A stretch of 16,359 nucleotides of DNA from G020353235 sp964569555 (GCA_964569555.1 CAZMTT010000024.1:1-16359); one strand, 5' to 3'; positions 7,595 through 13,960 are shown, counted from the first letter of the stretch. Made by a program: numbers and translations. The notes: generated by a model not told the origin, from the sequence alone.

Positions 7595-7623
7595 AGTCTA
7601 TGCTCTAGCTTGGCCACTGTCAA
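7595..7623 (-). promoter_or_regulatory. Sigma-70-type promoter for the RNase-LOG-DUF5661 operon
   Basis: Read on the minus strand, TTGACA (7618-7623) and TAGACT (7595-7600) are separated by 17 bases. Transcription would begin near 7588, giving a leader of about 70 bases that includes the hairpin at 7538-7555. Confidence 0.6.
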
Positions 7624-7648
7624 TAACGGGCGATTAAACTAAAATACC

Positions 7649-7677
7649 TTGTCGCCTGTTCATCCCGGTGCTACAAT
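7649..7677 (+). promoter_or_regulatory. Sigma-70-type promoter for the methyltransferase/HgcAB-like pair
   Basis: TTGTCG (7649-7654) and TACAAT (7672-7677) are separated by 17 bases. The expected start near 7684 is only about nine bases before ATG 7693, so the mRNA would have a very short leader. The site is back to back with the RNase operon promoter, 25 bases between the two -35 boxes. Confidence 0.55.
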
Positions 7678-7692
7678 TGCCGAGGCACAACA

Positions 7693-8327
7693 ATGAGCAC
7701 CTATGTCTTAATGAAGATACTGGAATCCACGGCCAGCCGGTATGACCGTGGCATCCGCCTGCTGACACTGGGCAGCTTAGACCGGATTTATGAGCATTTG
7801 ACTGCGCTGATTAAAAAGGGGCAGAAGGTGCTGGATATCGGCTGCGGCACCGGCAGCCTGACGCTGCGGGCCGCCGCCAAGGGAGCCATAGTCAAGGGGA
7901 TTGATGTTAACCCCGAGATGCTGGCCGTCGCCCGCCGGCGGGCCCAAGCCGCCCGGTTCAGCCCAAAGATAGAATTCGCTGAGATGGGGGTGGCCGAGCT
8001 GGGCAGTGAGCCACCGGAAAGCTACGACGCGGTGATGAGCGGGCTCTGCTTCTCCGAACTGACCGCAGACGAGCTCGCCTATACCCTGAAAGAAATAAAT
8101 AGAATCCTGAAGCCGGGCGGCCTGCTCCTTGTTGCCGATGAGGTAAGACCGGGAAACCCCCTCAAGTGGCTGGCCCNNNNNNNNNNCTTATTACCCAGAC
8201 CACCACCCACGCCGTAAAAGACCTGCCCCAAAAAGTACGGGAGGCCGGCCTGACAATAAAGTCACTTAATCCCAACAAGCTGGGGGATTTTGTTGAGCTG
8301 GTCGCCCGGAAACCGGAGAGAAAATAG
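7693..8327 (+). CDS. Class I SAM-dependent methyltransferase adjacent to HgcAB-like protein (CpaM-like), interrupted by assembly gap
   Basis: The first 161 residues form a class I methyltransferase core: VLDIGCGTG (46-54, SAM-binding motif I), GIDVNPEMLAVA with the acidic residue after strand 2, YDAVMSGLCFSEL, and ILKPGGLLLVADE. Ten Ns (8177-8186) then interrupt the gene. After them a second frame (from 8187) gives HAVKDLPQKVREAG and ends FVELVARKPERK before TAG 8325-8327, the expected C-terminus of the same protein. If intact, the true gap length must leave remainder 2 on division by 3, whereas the placeholder of 10 leaves 1, so an apparent frameshift here is an assembly artefact. The stop is one base before the HgcAB-like start, indicating an operon. 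NCBI uses, as I recall, the name CpaM for methyltransferases beside such corrinoid proteins; the methyl acceptor is unknown. Confidence 0.8.
8177..8186. other. Assembly gap (10 N)
   Basis: A run of ten Ns inside the methyltransferase gene. It is a placeholder of unknown true length and shows the sequence is a scaffolded draft. Confidence 0.99.
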
Positions 8328-8328
8328 G

Positions 8329-9483
8329 ATGAATTTACTGAGCTATATCGTCATCAACATCGTGGAAACTCTGCTCAGAATGATGCCTTTACCCGCCCGC
8401 ACCGGTATCATCAGGATGGGCCACCCCGGTAAAGATTCGCCGGTGCTGCTGACCGGAAACTACCACCTGACCATCGCCCGGGTAAAGAGAGCCCTCAAGG
8501 GGATAGATGCCTATCTTCTGGTCGCCAACAGCCGGGGAATCAACGTCTGGTGTGCCTCGGCCGGCGGTCACTTGAACAATCACCGTGTTATCTCGGCTCT
8601 GAAAACCAGCGGCATTGAAGGGCTGGTGAACCACCGCAATGTGATTCTGCCCCAGCTGGCGGCTACCGGTGTTGAAACCAGGGCTATCCATAGCAAGACA
8701 GAATGGAAGGTAATCTGGGGACCGGTCTACGCCAAAGATATTCCTGAATTCCTGGAAAATAGACTTAATAAGACCCCTCAAATGAGGGAGGTCAGCTTTC
8801 CCGGGACGGCGCGCCTGGAGCTGGCTACTAGCTGGGCCTTCCCCATTTCCCTCATTGCCGTCCTCATCGCCCTCCCCTTCTGGCGCCAGTCTATCCCCTA
8901 CCTGGCCGCCCTAGTGTGGGGTATGGCACTGCTGATGTTTTTAGCCTTCCCCCTCTACGGCCGCTGGCTAACCGCAAAAGGCAGAAGAATCGGCTTTGTC
9001 TTTTTCGATTTCGGGCGGGGCGGGTTTCAACTGATTCTGTGGGGTGTTGTCCTCATCGGGCTTATTGCTTACAGCCTGGCCGCCGACCAGTTCAGCGGCG
9101 GATTCATCCTGCGCTGGGGCTTTGCCTCACTGGTCGTCATTATTGTTTTGAGCATTGACCTGACCGGTAGTACCCCGGTATATCACAGCAGTCTGAGTGA
9201 AGATAGACTGCTCAAAGTCTATCTTGATAAGACGAAATGCCGGGGGGCCGCTTTCTGCGAGCAGGTCTGCCCCCGAAATTGCTACCAGGTAAACAAAGAA
9301 AAGCACACCGCCACCATGCCCCGGGCCGGACAGTGTATCCAGTGCGGTGCCTGTATTGTGCAGTGCCCCTTTGATGCCCTCTACTTCAAGAGCCCCCAGG
9401 GGGAGGTAATCCCCCCGGAGAGCATCCGCAAATTCAAAATGAACCTTCTGGGCAAACGCCTGGTGAAACCGGGGGGCGTATAG
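8329..9483 (+). CDS. HgcAB-like fusion: corrinoid-binding domain, membrane domain and C-terminal ferredoxin
   Basis: This 384-residue protein joins relatives of HgcA and HgcB. Residues ~40-180 match the HgcA corrinoid domain: NVWCASAGG (72-80) with the putative cobalt-ligand cysteine C75, VNHRNVILPQLAATGV, and IWGPVYAKDIPEFL. About four to five membrane helices follow (~182-290). The C-terminus (~305-365) is a ferredoxin with CRGAAFCEQVCP and CIQCGACIVQCP. In true HgcA the motif is N(V/I)WCA(A/G)GK; here GK is lost. The first ferredoxin cluster has Ala instead of its second cysteine. HgcA and HgcB are normally separate genes that methylate mercury using methyl-cobalamin. Fused relatives are known, and those tested, as far as I recall, do not methylate mercury. 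Probable role: corrinoid methyl transfer at the membrane with its own electron donor and the adjacent methyltransferase as partner (inference). ATG 8329 is preferred over ATG 8290, which lies inside the preceding gene. Confidence 0.82.
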   Translation: MNLLSYIVINIVETLLRMMPLPARTGIIRMGHPGKDSPVLLTGNYHLTIARVKRALKGIDAYLLVANSRGINVWCASAGGHLNNHRVISALKTSGIEGLVNHRNVILPQLAATGVETRAIHSKTEWKVIWGPVYAKDIPEFLENRLNKTPQMREVSFPGTARLELATSWAFPISLIAVLIALPFWRQSIPYLAALVWGMALLMFLAFPLYGRWLTAKGRRIGFVFFDFGRGGFQLILWGVVLIGLIAYSLAADQFSGGFILRWGFASLVVIIVLSIDLTGSTPVYHSSLSEDRLLKVYLDKTKCRGAAFCEQVCPRNCYQVNKEKHTATMPRAGQCIQCGACIVQCPFDALYFKSPQGEVIPPESIRKFKMNLLGKRLVKPGGV

Positions 9484-9517
9484 GTAGAACTTTTGAGGTA
9501 GTGTTCAGGTTATCTAT

Positions 9518-10045
9518 TTAGAAAGGACAAGCATAGATCCAAATTTGAGGTTCGCACTGGGTTACTTTATACAACAAATCTGCAGGAATGTTTGGGTTGT
9601 TGCATTCGAAGCTAACCTCGTTCCTATCTGGGACTGCCCAAACCCCGACCTGAATAAGCTTGGTATCCTTTGAAAATAAGTCTTTGTCAATCACAAAACA
9701 TTCCCTTGGACTCCGGTTAAACTTCCGAAAATCGAGGCTTAGTGAAACAATCGAAAAAATTGCAGTGCAAATACCAGAAGCACAGCCTAACCCACGGAGA
9801 GATGCACTTCTGATGCCATTTTTGATAGGTGTTCCTGCTTCACCCATAACCAAAGCCACTGGTGGTTCTTCTCCAAGTTTTACTGCCTTCCCTTCATGAC
9901 GAAAGTGAGACTCACCACTATAGTGTAAAGAGTGGTGCACTCCTAAATCAGGGAGGAAACAGTAAACGTCAAAATCGCGTCTCTCAACCTTGAGAAGATA
10001 ATACCGATGGGTGCCATCCTTTATTACGACGAAGACCTCTATCAT
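9518..10045 (-). CDS. Hypothetical protein, unknown family
   Basis: This 175-residue protein is not recognised. The N-terminal part has a beta-rich pattern (MIEVFVVIKDGTHRYYLL) followed by a histidine-rich segment, VHHSLHYSGESHFRHEG. A glycine/cysteine stretch, SLRGLGCASGICTAIFSIVSL, is mildly hydrophobic but too short and isolated to call a membrane anchor. The C-terminal part holds the aromatic ending QIWIYACPF. The start at 10045 lies 11 bases after the stop of the phospholipase-D-like gene, so the two are probably one operon. Base composition is lower in G+C than the flanking core genes. No function is proposed beyond a probable link with its partner. Confidence 0.65.
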   Translation of the reverse strand: MIEVFVVIKDGTHRYYLLKVERRDFDVYCFLPDLGVHHSLHYSGESHFRHEGKAVKLGEEPPVALVMGEAGTPIKNGIRSASLRGLGCASGICTAIFSIVSLSLDFRKFNRSPRECFVIDKDLFSKDTKLIQVGVWAVPDRNEVSFECNNPNIPADLLYKVTQCEPQIWIYACPF

Positions 10046-10056
10046 TTTGGGAAATC

Positions 10057-10758
10057 CTAATTATCTCCATCTTGCTTCTTTGCGCGCTTTTTTAAAACGA
10101 AAGTGGAAAAGAAATTATGGTTCAAGTCCTGTATTTCCTCTATGTCGTTTGTGAATCTAATTAACTCCCCAGGTCTAGTCCAGCCATCGAGGGTCGTATT
10201 TGCTGAACCATAGAAAGCCACACACCCATCAAGTATAATTAGTTTTTGATGGGCTTCAGAGATTGTTTCTACCAAAATACCCCGTGCGAGTGGTCTAACT
10301 CTCCGTTCATAGCCTTTGATGAAGACTGAATGTTCCATAAGTCGTTTAAGGTCTGGATACATTTTCTGCGGATGCCAAACTATGACGTGAATGTCTATAT
10401 CACTTTCGAAGTATTTCATAGCAAGCATCCCAACGAAGAAACCATCTATTGATTCGGTAACGATGTGTACGAAGTGTTTTGTTCTATTCAGGGCTTGAAT
10501 AAGGTAGTTTAACGGCCTATATCCTGGCCTAAGATCATCGAAGGTTAAGTTAGGAAATTCCTGTCTCATTCCATTACCGAATGATTCAAGAGTCAAATTA
10601 TCCTCTTCAAAAGAGAAACCCAGACCGAGTCTGTGAAGCGGAACAATGCTCATCGTTCTACAAAGCGAGCATTGCTGTAGTCGACCACGTTCATCTTTCC
10701 TAGTTTTTGGTTCGGAAAAATTGTAATCACCACATTCGACACAATACCAGATGTTCAT
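10057..10758 (-). CDS. Phospholipase-D-like (HKD) protein with N-terminal zinc ribbon
   Basis: This 233-residue protein starts with two CxxC pairs (C6/C9 and C30/C33), a likely zinc ribbon. A PLD-like domain follows, with a single HKD motif HQKLIILD (H170, K172, D177) and the GSAN segment (184-187) that follows it in the family. Single-HKD proteins act as dimers and include the nuclease Nuc, the BfiI-type endonucleases and several phage-defence effectors; phosphodiesterase action on DNA or lipid is therefore likely. An in-frame TTG at 10770 would add four residues, but GGGAG (10764-10768 on the plus strand) lies five bases before ATG 10758, which decides the start. No convincing promoter is seen; transcription may read through from tRNA-Leu. 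A defence or nuclease role is inference. Confidence 0.78.
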   Translation of the reverse strand: MNIWYCVECGDYNFSEPKTRKDERGRLQQCSLCRTMSIVPLHRLGLGFSFEEDNLTLESFGNGMRQEFPNLTFDDLRPGYRPLNYLIQALNRTKHFVHIVTESIDGFFVGMLAMKYFESDIDIHVIVWHPQKMYPDLKRLMEHSVFIKGYERRVRPLARGILVETISEAHQKLIILDGCVAFYGSANTTLDGWTRPGELIRFTNDIEEIQDLNHNFFSTFVLKKRAKKQDGDN

Positions 10759-10835
10759 TTGTGCTCCCAATCATTGTGTAGGGCTAAGTAGAGTTATACC
10801 TCCTGATAACTTCGCTGGGATTTTCTGAAGCTAAG

Positions 10836-10917
10836 TGGGGAAGGGGGGACTCGAACCCCCACGCCTTGCGACACATGATCCTAAATCATGCCCGTCTGCC
10901 AGTTCCGGCACTTCCCC
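10836..10917 (-). tRNA. tRNA-Leu (anticodon UAG)
   Basis: On the minus strand this is an 82-base class II tRNA. The acceptor stem pairs GGGGAAG with CTTCCCC, the D arm is CCG...CGG, and the anticodon stem CATGA/TCATG encloses loop TTTAGGA with anticodon TAG. A long variable arm (GTC GCAA GGC) and T arm GGGGG-TTCGAGT-CCCCC follow, with discriminator A. CCA is not encoded (CTT follows). The variable arm and anticodon give leucine. Confidence 0.95.
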
Positions 10918-10947
10918 GGATTAATCCCTTAGAATCAGGACGCTAAT

Positions 10948-10976
10948 ACTATATCATTTTGCCAGGGCTGTCTCAA
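10948..10976 (-). promoter_or_regulatory. Sigma-70-type promoter for tRNA-Leu
   Basis: Read on the minus strand, TTGAGA (10971-10976) and TATAGT (10948-10953) are 17 bases apart. Transcription would begin near 10941, some 24 bases before the mature tRNA. Confidence 0.6.
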
Positions 10977-11000
10977 GCCAAAATAGCCACCGGATAAGAG

Positions 11001-11029
11001 ATGACAAAAGAAGAGGACTGTGCTTTAAT
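11001..11029 (+). promoter_or_regulatory. Possible promoter for rhomboid and flavodoxin-like genes
   Basis: ATGACA (11001-11006) and TTTAAT (11024-11029) are 17 bases apart, placing a start near 11036, shortly before the rhomboid gene. The match is moderate. Confidence 0.45.
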
Positions 11030-11062
11030 AAGGTGGAATCGGGTTAATTTGGCTTTCAGTTT

Positions 11063-11647
11063 ATGGACAAGATTAGTATGAGATACCAAAGCTTCCAGCT
11101 GACCCCGATACTGACCATCATAATCCTGAACTTGCTCATCTATATCGCCACTCTCATCCTTCCCGAACTCGTCCTCTTTCTTGGATTAAGGCCAATTGCC
11201 TTACTGGAGCAGCCCTGGACAATAGTGACCAATCTCTTTGTCCATTCTGGCCTGTGGCACATCCTGGCCAACATGCTGACCCTTTATTTCTTTGGCAGCT
11301 ATTTGTCCCGCATAATCGGTGACCGCCGCTTCCTCATTATCTACTTCGTCGGCGGTATACTGGGTAATATTTTCTACATAATTCTGGGAAATCCGTTCGC
11401 CATCGCCATCGGTGCCTCTGGAGCCGTTTTTGCCCTGGGTGGTGCCCTGGCGGTAATGAGACCCAGAATCAGGGTTATCGTCTTCCCGATACCCGCCCCC
11501 ATCCCCCTGTGGATAGCGGTCATCGGTGGCTTTCTCATCCTCTCCTTCCTCCCCCACGTAGGCTGGCAGGCCCACCTCGGCGGTCTGGTTTTCGGTCTCA
11601 TCGCCGGCTACTTCTTCAAAAAGAGACAGCGCTATATCATCTGGTAG
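11063..11647 (+). CDS. Rhomboid-family intramembrane serine protease
   Basis: This 194-residue polytopic protein has about six membrane segments and all rhomboid hallmarks: HILAN (H66, N70, oxyanion-stabilising), GASGAVFALGG with the nucleophile S119, and AHLGGLVFGLIAGY with the catalytic H171. Rhomboids cleave transmembrane helices of client proteins within the membrane. The length is that of the minimal six-helix form without extra domains. ATG 11063 has no evident Shine-Dalgarno site. Another ATG at 11078 would remove five residues; neither is clearly favoured, and the predicted promoter leaves only about 27 bases of leader. The stop is followed 11 bases later by the flavodoxin-like gene. 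Substrates unknown. Confidence 0.9.
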   Translation: MDKISMRYQSFQLTPILTIIILNLLIYIATLILPELVLFLGLRPIALLEQPWTIVTNLFVHSGLWHILANMLTLYFFGSYLSRIIGDRRFLIIYFVGGILGNIFYIILGNPFAIAIGASGAVFALGGALAVMRPRIRVIVFPIPAPIPLWIAVIGGFLILSFLPHVGWQAHLGGLVFGLIAGYFFKKRQRYIIW

Positions 11648-11658
11648 CGGAGGTTCAG

Positions 11659-12225
11659 GTGAAAGTTCTGGGCATTATGGGCAGTCCGAGAATAAGGGGT
11701 AATACCGACCTGCTTCTGGATGAAGCGCTGCGCGGCGCCCGGAGTCAGGGGGCGGAGGTGGAGAAGCTAGTGGTGGATAAGCTCAATATTGCCCCCTGCC
11801 GGGAATACTACGTCTGCCTGAAGGAAGGCAACTGCGCCATCAGAGACGACATGGATGAGATATACGCCAAGCTGCTTAATGCCGACCGGATAATCGTCGC
11901 CTCGCCGATATTTTTCTACGGGCTCACCGCCCAGCTCAAGGCACTCATTGACCGCTGCCAGGCGACCTGGGCCAGAAAGTATGTGCTCAAGCAGAAACTG
12001 CCCGACTCGGGAAGGAAGGGCGCCTTTATTGCCGTCGGCGCGACCCATGGCAGGAAACTGTTTGACGGCTCAAGATTAACCCTGAAGTACTTCTTTCAAG
12101 CCATCAATGTGGAATACAGCGAAGAGCTGCTTATCCCCGGCGTGGATAAAAAAGGGGAAATCAAAACGCACCCCACCGCCCTGTCCGATGCCTTCAAGCT
12201 GGGCAAGCGGCTGGCTCAAGGCTAG
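11659..12225 (+). CDS. Flavodoxin-fold NAD(P)H-dependent oxidoreductase / iron-sulfur-flavoprotein-like
   Basis: This 188-residue protein has the FMN-binding loop GSPRIRGNTDLLLDEAL at its start and ADRIIVASPIFFYGLTAQLKALIDRC in the middle, typical of the NADPH-dependent FMN reductase / flavodoxin-2-like family. Between them lies PCREYYVCLKEGNC. This is the position of the compact CxxCxxC iron-sulfur motif in archaeal-type iron-sulfur flavoproteins, but the second cysteine is Tyr, so a normal [4Fe-4S] cluster is doubtful. An in-frame ATG at 11509 lies inside the rhomboid gene. GTG 11659, preceded by GGAGG (11649-11653) at five bases, is the start. It is likely co-transcribed with the rhomboid gene. 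Redox partner unknown. Confidence 0.85.
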   Translation: MKVLGIMGSPRIRGNTDLLLDEALRGARSQGAEVEKLVVDKLNIAPCREYYVCLKEGNCAIRDDMDEIYAKLLNADRIIVASPIFFYGLTAQLKALIDRCQATWARKYVLKQKLPDSGRKGAFIAVGATHGRKLFDGSRLTLKYFFQAINVEYSEELLIPGVDKKGEIKTHPTALSDAFKLGKRLAQG

Positions 12226-12227
12226 CC

Positions 12228-12244
12228 CCATCTATATTAGATGG
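12228..12244. terminator. Short palindrome between convergent genes, possible bidirectional terminator
   Basis: CCATCTA-TAT-TAGATGG is a perfect 7-bp hairpin with a three-base loop. It sits 2 bases after the flavodoxin-like stop and overlaps the ClC stop codon. No U-tract follows on either strand, so it may only protect the 3' ends. Confidence 0.35.
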
Positions 12245-13658
12245 CACTGTCTATCGGCGGTCGGCCCCGCCTTTCCAGCTTGATGGTATAAATCGAGGAG
12301 CCCTTCAATAAGAGACTGGACACAATATAGCTCACCACGCATATGATTACTATTGCCGGAAATAGCTCAAAGCAACGAGCCATCTCGGGCACCTGGAACA
12401 TGGCAGTCAGCGGGGCGCGGGCAGCGCCGGCAAAAAGGGCCGCCATGCCACCTATGCCGTACGCCATTGGCGAGCCGAGCAAATTCGCTGAAGGCACAAC
12501 GGCGTTAAGCGCGTAGCCGCAACCCAAGCCAAACAGGGTGCCGATGTAAAGGGTCGGCGCAAATATCCCCCCACTCCCGCCGGAGCCAATGGTAAACGAA
12601 GTAGCTATAATCTTGGATAGACTCAGCAGTAACAGCATAGCTATGGAGAGCTTGCCCATCAGGGCCAGATCCATCCCGCCATAGCCAACACCCATTATTC
12701 CGTAGTACATCGGCTCAATACTACCGCCCGTGCTCATGGTGTAATGCCAGGCAAATATTGCCGTTAATATTCCGCCCACCGACATGCCGATGGGTACCTT
12801 TAGAAAATCGGGGACCCTGCGTAGATTATCAAAGCGGTCCTCAACATAATAAAATACCCTGACCCAGATAAAGGAAAGCACGCCAAAAATCAAGCCCAAA
12901 AAGACGAAGCCAATTAAATCGGCCGACGTGCAGGCTAAATTGGAGAGTGTGGTCTGAAAAGCCGGCCTGGTGCCGAGGACTAAAGACGCCACCCAAGCTC
13001 CAGTTACCGAGGCAATAAAACACGGAATTAGATACCGGAAATTAACCTTCCGCAGAATTATTTCCGTCCCGAAGAAAGCGCCCCCTATCGGAGCGTTAAA
13101 TGTCCCGGCTATGCCCGCCGCCGCACCGCAAGCGGTCAACAAGCGGCACATTTCTTTGTCCAGTTTGAAAAACTGACCAAGCGTGGAACCAACTCCCCCG
13201 CCAATTTGAGCCACCGGCCCCTCTCTGCCAGCGCTACCGCCACTGCCCAGCGTAATACTGGAAACGATAATTTTGATGATGGCTACCCTTTTTCTCACCA
13301 TCCCGTTCAGGAAATGAACCGACTCCATAATTTCGGGTACGCCATGCCCTTTTGCCTCTCTGGCCAGGGTAAATATAATCGGTCCGATTACCAGTCCGCC
13401 TAAAATTGGCACCAGAATCAAACCAAAGTGGAATCCATTGAGATTAAGTGCCGAGGTGAACGGGAAAATGCGCTCAAAGAAGACCCAGTAGAAGACTTCA
13501 ATCATCTTCCGAAAAATAATGGCGCCGGCGCCACCACCCACGCCAGCCGCCACCGCAAACAGGGATATCTTGCCCCAACCGAGCGCAGAATAGTCTAGTC
13601 TGCTTTTGGGCTCATCGGCCCGGCTTGGTATCGCTTCTTTAGCTGAATCAGTTTGCAC
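12237..13658 (-). CDS. ClC-family chloride channel / anion-proton antiporter
   Basis: This 473-residue membrane protein has the ClC signature segments: GHGVP (104-108, the GSGIP selectivity position, with His for Ser), GREGP (144-148) with the gating glutamate E146, FNAPIGGAFFGTEIIL (187-202), GSGGIFAP (361-368) and a C-terminal SIYT tyrosine (Y457). It has no CBS domains. Aligned by eye with E. coli ClC-ec1, the internal proton-pathway glutamate E203 falls on I200, while its neighbour E202 is kept as E199. Whether it acts as a chloride/proton exchanger or a passive channel is therefore open. The start used is GTG 13658; AGGAG lies about 12 bases upstream, a long spacing, so the exact start is uncertain. 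It stands alone on the minus strand between the flavodoxin-like gene and tRNA-Lys. Confidence 0.88.
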   Translation of the reverse strand: MQTDSAKEAIPSRADEPKSRLDYSALGWGKISLFAVAAGVGGGAGAIIFRKMIEVFYWVFFERIFPFTSALNLNGFHFGLILVPILGGLVIGPIIFTLAREAKGHGVPEIMESVHFLNGMVRKRVAIIKIIVSSITLGSGGSAGREGPVAQIGGGVGSTLGQFFKLDKEMCRLLTACGAAAGIAGTFNAPIGGAFFGTEIILRKVNFRYLIPCFIASVTGAWVASLVLGTRPAFQTTLSNLACTSADLIGFVFLGLIFGVLSFIWVRVFYYVEDRFDNLRRVPDFLKVPIGMSVGGILTAIFAWHYTMSTGGSIEPMYYGIMGVGYGGMDLALMGKLSIAMLLLLSLSKIIATSFTIGSGGSGGIFAPTLYIGTLFGLGCGYALNAVVPSANLLGSPMAYGIGGMAALFAGAARAPLTAMFQVPEMARCFELFPAIVIICVVSYIVSSLLLKGSSIYTIKLERRGRPPIDSAI

Positions 13659-13827
13659 GGGACGCGTTATCTCCTGCTAATTCATCAGACCAGATAAGCT
13701 GGCATCGCCAAAATGGAAAAGATAGCTGCCAGATAGCTGCCAAAGAGAGGGTCTTGAGAAAGCTTGTCCCTGTTTTTCGTCGGCGGTCACCGTTAATGGT
13801 GTAGCTGGTTATCTGCATCATAAGCTA
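13659..13827. other. Intergenic region upstream of ClC gene with 11-bp tandem repeat
   Basis: This spacer between the ClC start and the tRNA-Lys 3' end contains AGATAGCTGCC twice in perfect tandem (13720-13730 and 13731-13741). I see no open reading frame and no convincing promoter or terminator. Confidence 0.5.
13720..13741. repeat. Perfect 11-bp tandem direct repeat
   Basis: AGATAGCTGCC occurs twice without a spacer upstream of the ClC gene. At one helical turn each it could be a tandem operator or a slippage duplication. Confidence 0.6.
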
Positions 13828-13903
13828 TGGTGAGCCGCAGAGGACTCGAACCTCTAACCGGCTGATTAAGAGTCAGCTGCTCTGCCAGTTGAGCTAGCGG
13901 CCC
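13828..13903 (-). tRNA. tRNA-Lys (anticodon CUU), CCA encoded
   Basis: The minus strand reads as a 76-base tRNA. The acceptor stem pairs GGGCCGC with GCGGCTC (one G-U pair), and the D arm contains AGCTCAACTGGCAGAGC. The anticodon stem GCTGA/TCAGC encloses CTCTTAA with anticodon CTT, and the T arm is AGAGG-TTCGAGT-CCTCT. Discriminator A is followed by an encoded CCA, unlike the tRNA-Leu in this window. Confidence 0.96.
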
Positions 13904-13923
13904 GTATTTGAATCCTAGCACCT

Positions 13924-13953
13924 ATTCTAACACCAGAACCGCGGGGCTGACAA
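13924..13953 (-). promoter_or_regulatory. Sigma-70-type promoter for tRNA-Lys
   Basis: Read on the minus strand, TTGTCA (13948-13953) and TAGAAT (13924-13929) are 18 bases apart, with a start expected near 13917. The -35 box lies inside the palindrome at 13945-13960. Confidence 0.55.
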
Positions 13954-13960
13954 GTCAGCC
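13945..13960. promoter_or_regulatory. Palindrome over the tRNA-Lys -35 box
   Basis: GGCTGAC-AA-GTCAGCC is a perfect 7-bp inverted repeat that covers the -35 box of the tRNA-Lys promoter and lies 18 bases upstream of the str-operon -35 box. It could be an operator for a dimeric regulator. The same arms, with a four-base centre, occur at 7538-7555. Confidence 0.4.

Larger units (their letters stand above)
9484..10835. other. Accessory island beside tRNA-Leu
   Basis: The stretch between the HgcAB-like gene and the 3' end of tRNA-Leu is visibly richer in A and T than its neighbours and holds two unrelated-looking minus-strand genes. The position directly downstream of a tRNA 3' end is a classic integration spot. 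I found no integrase and no repeat of the tRNA 3' end at the far boundary, so horizontal gain is inferred from composition and position only. Confidence 0.45.

Noticed and set aside
8187..8217. Proline-rich C-terminus of the methyltransferase read straight across the gap
   Set aside because: It is an artefact of the 10-N placeholder length; the alternative frame gives a longer, sensible C-terminus up to TAG 8327.
9484..10835. Integrated element with attachment-site repeats at tRNA-Leu
   Set aside because: No copy of the tRNA 3' end was found near 9484-9520 and no integrase gene is present, so only an island by position and composition is claimed.
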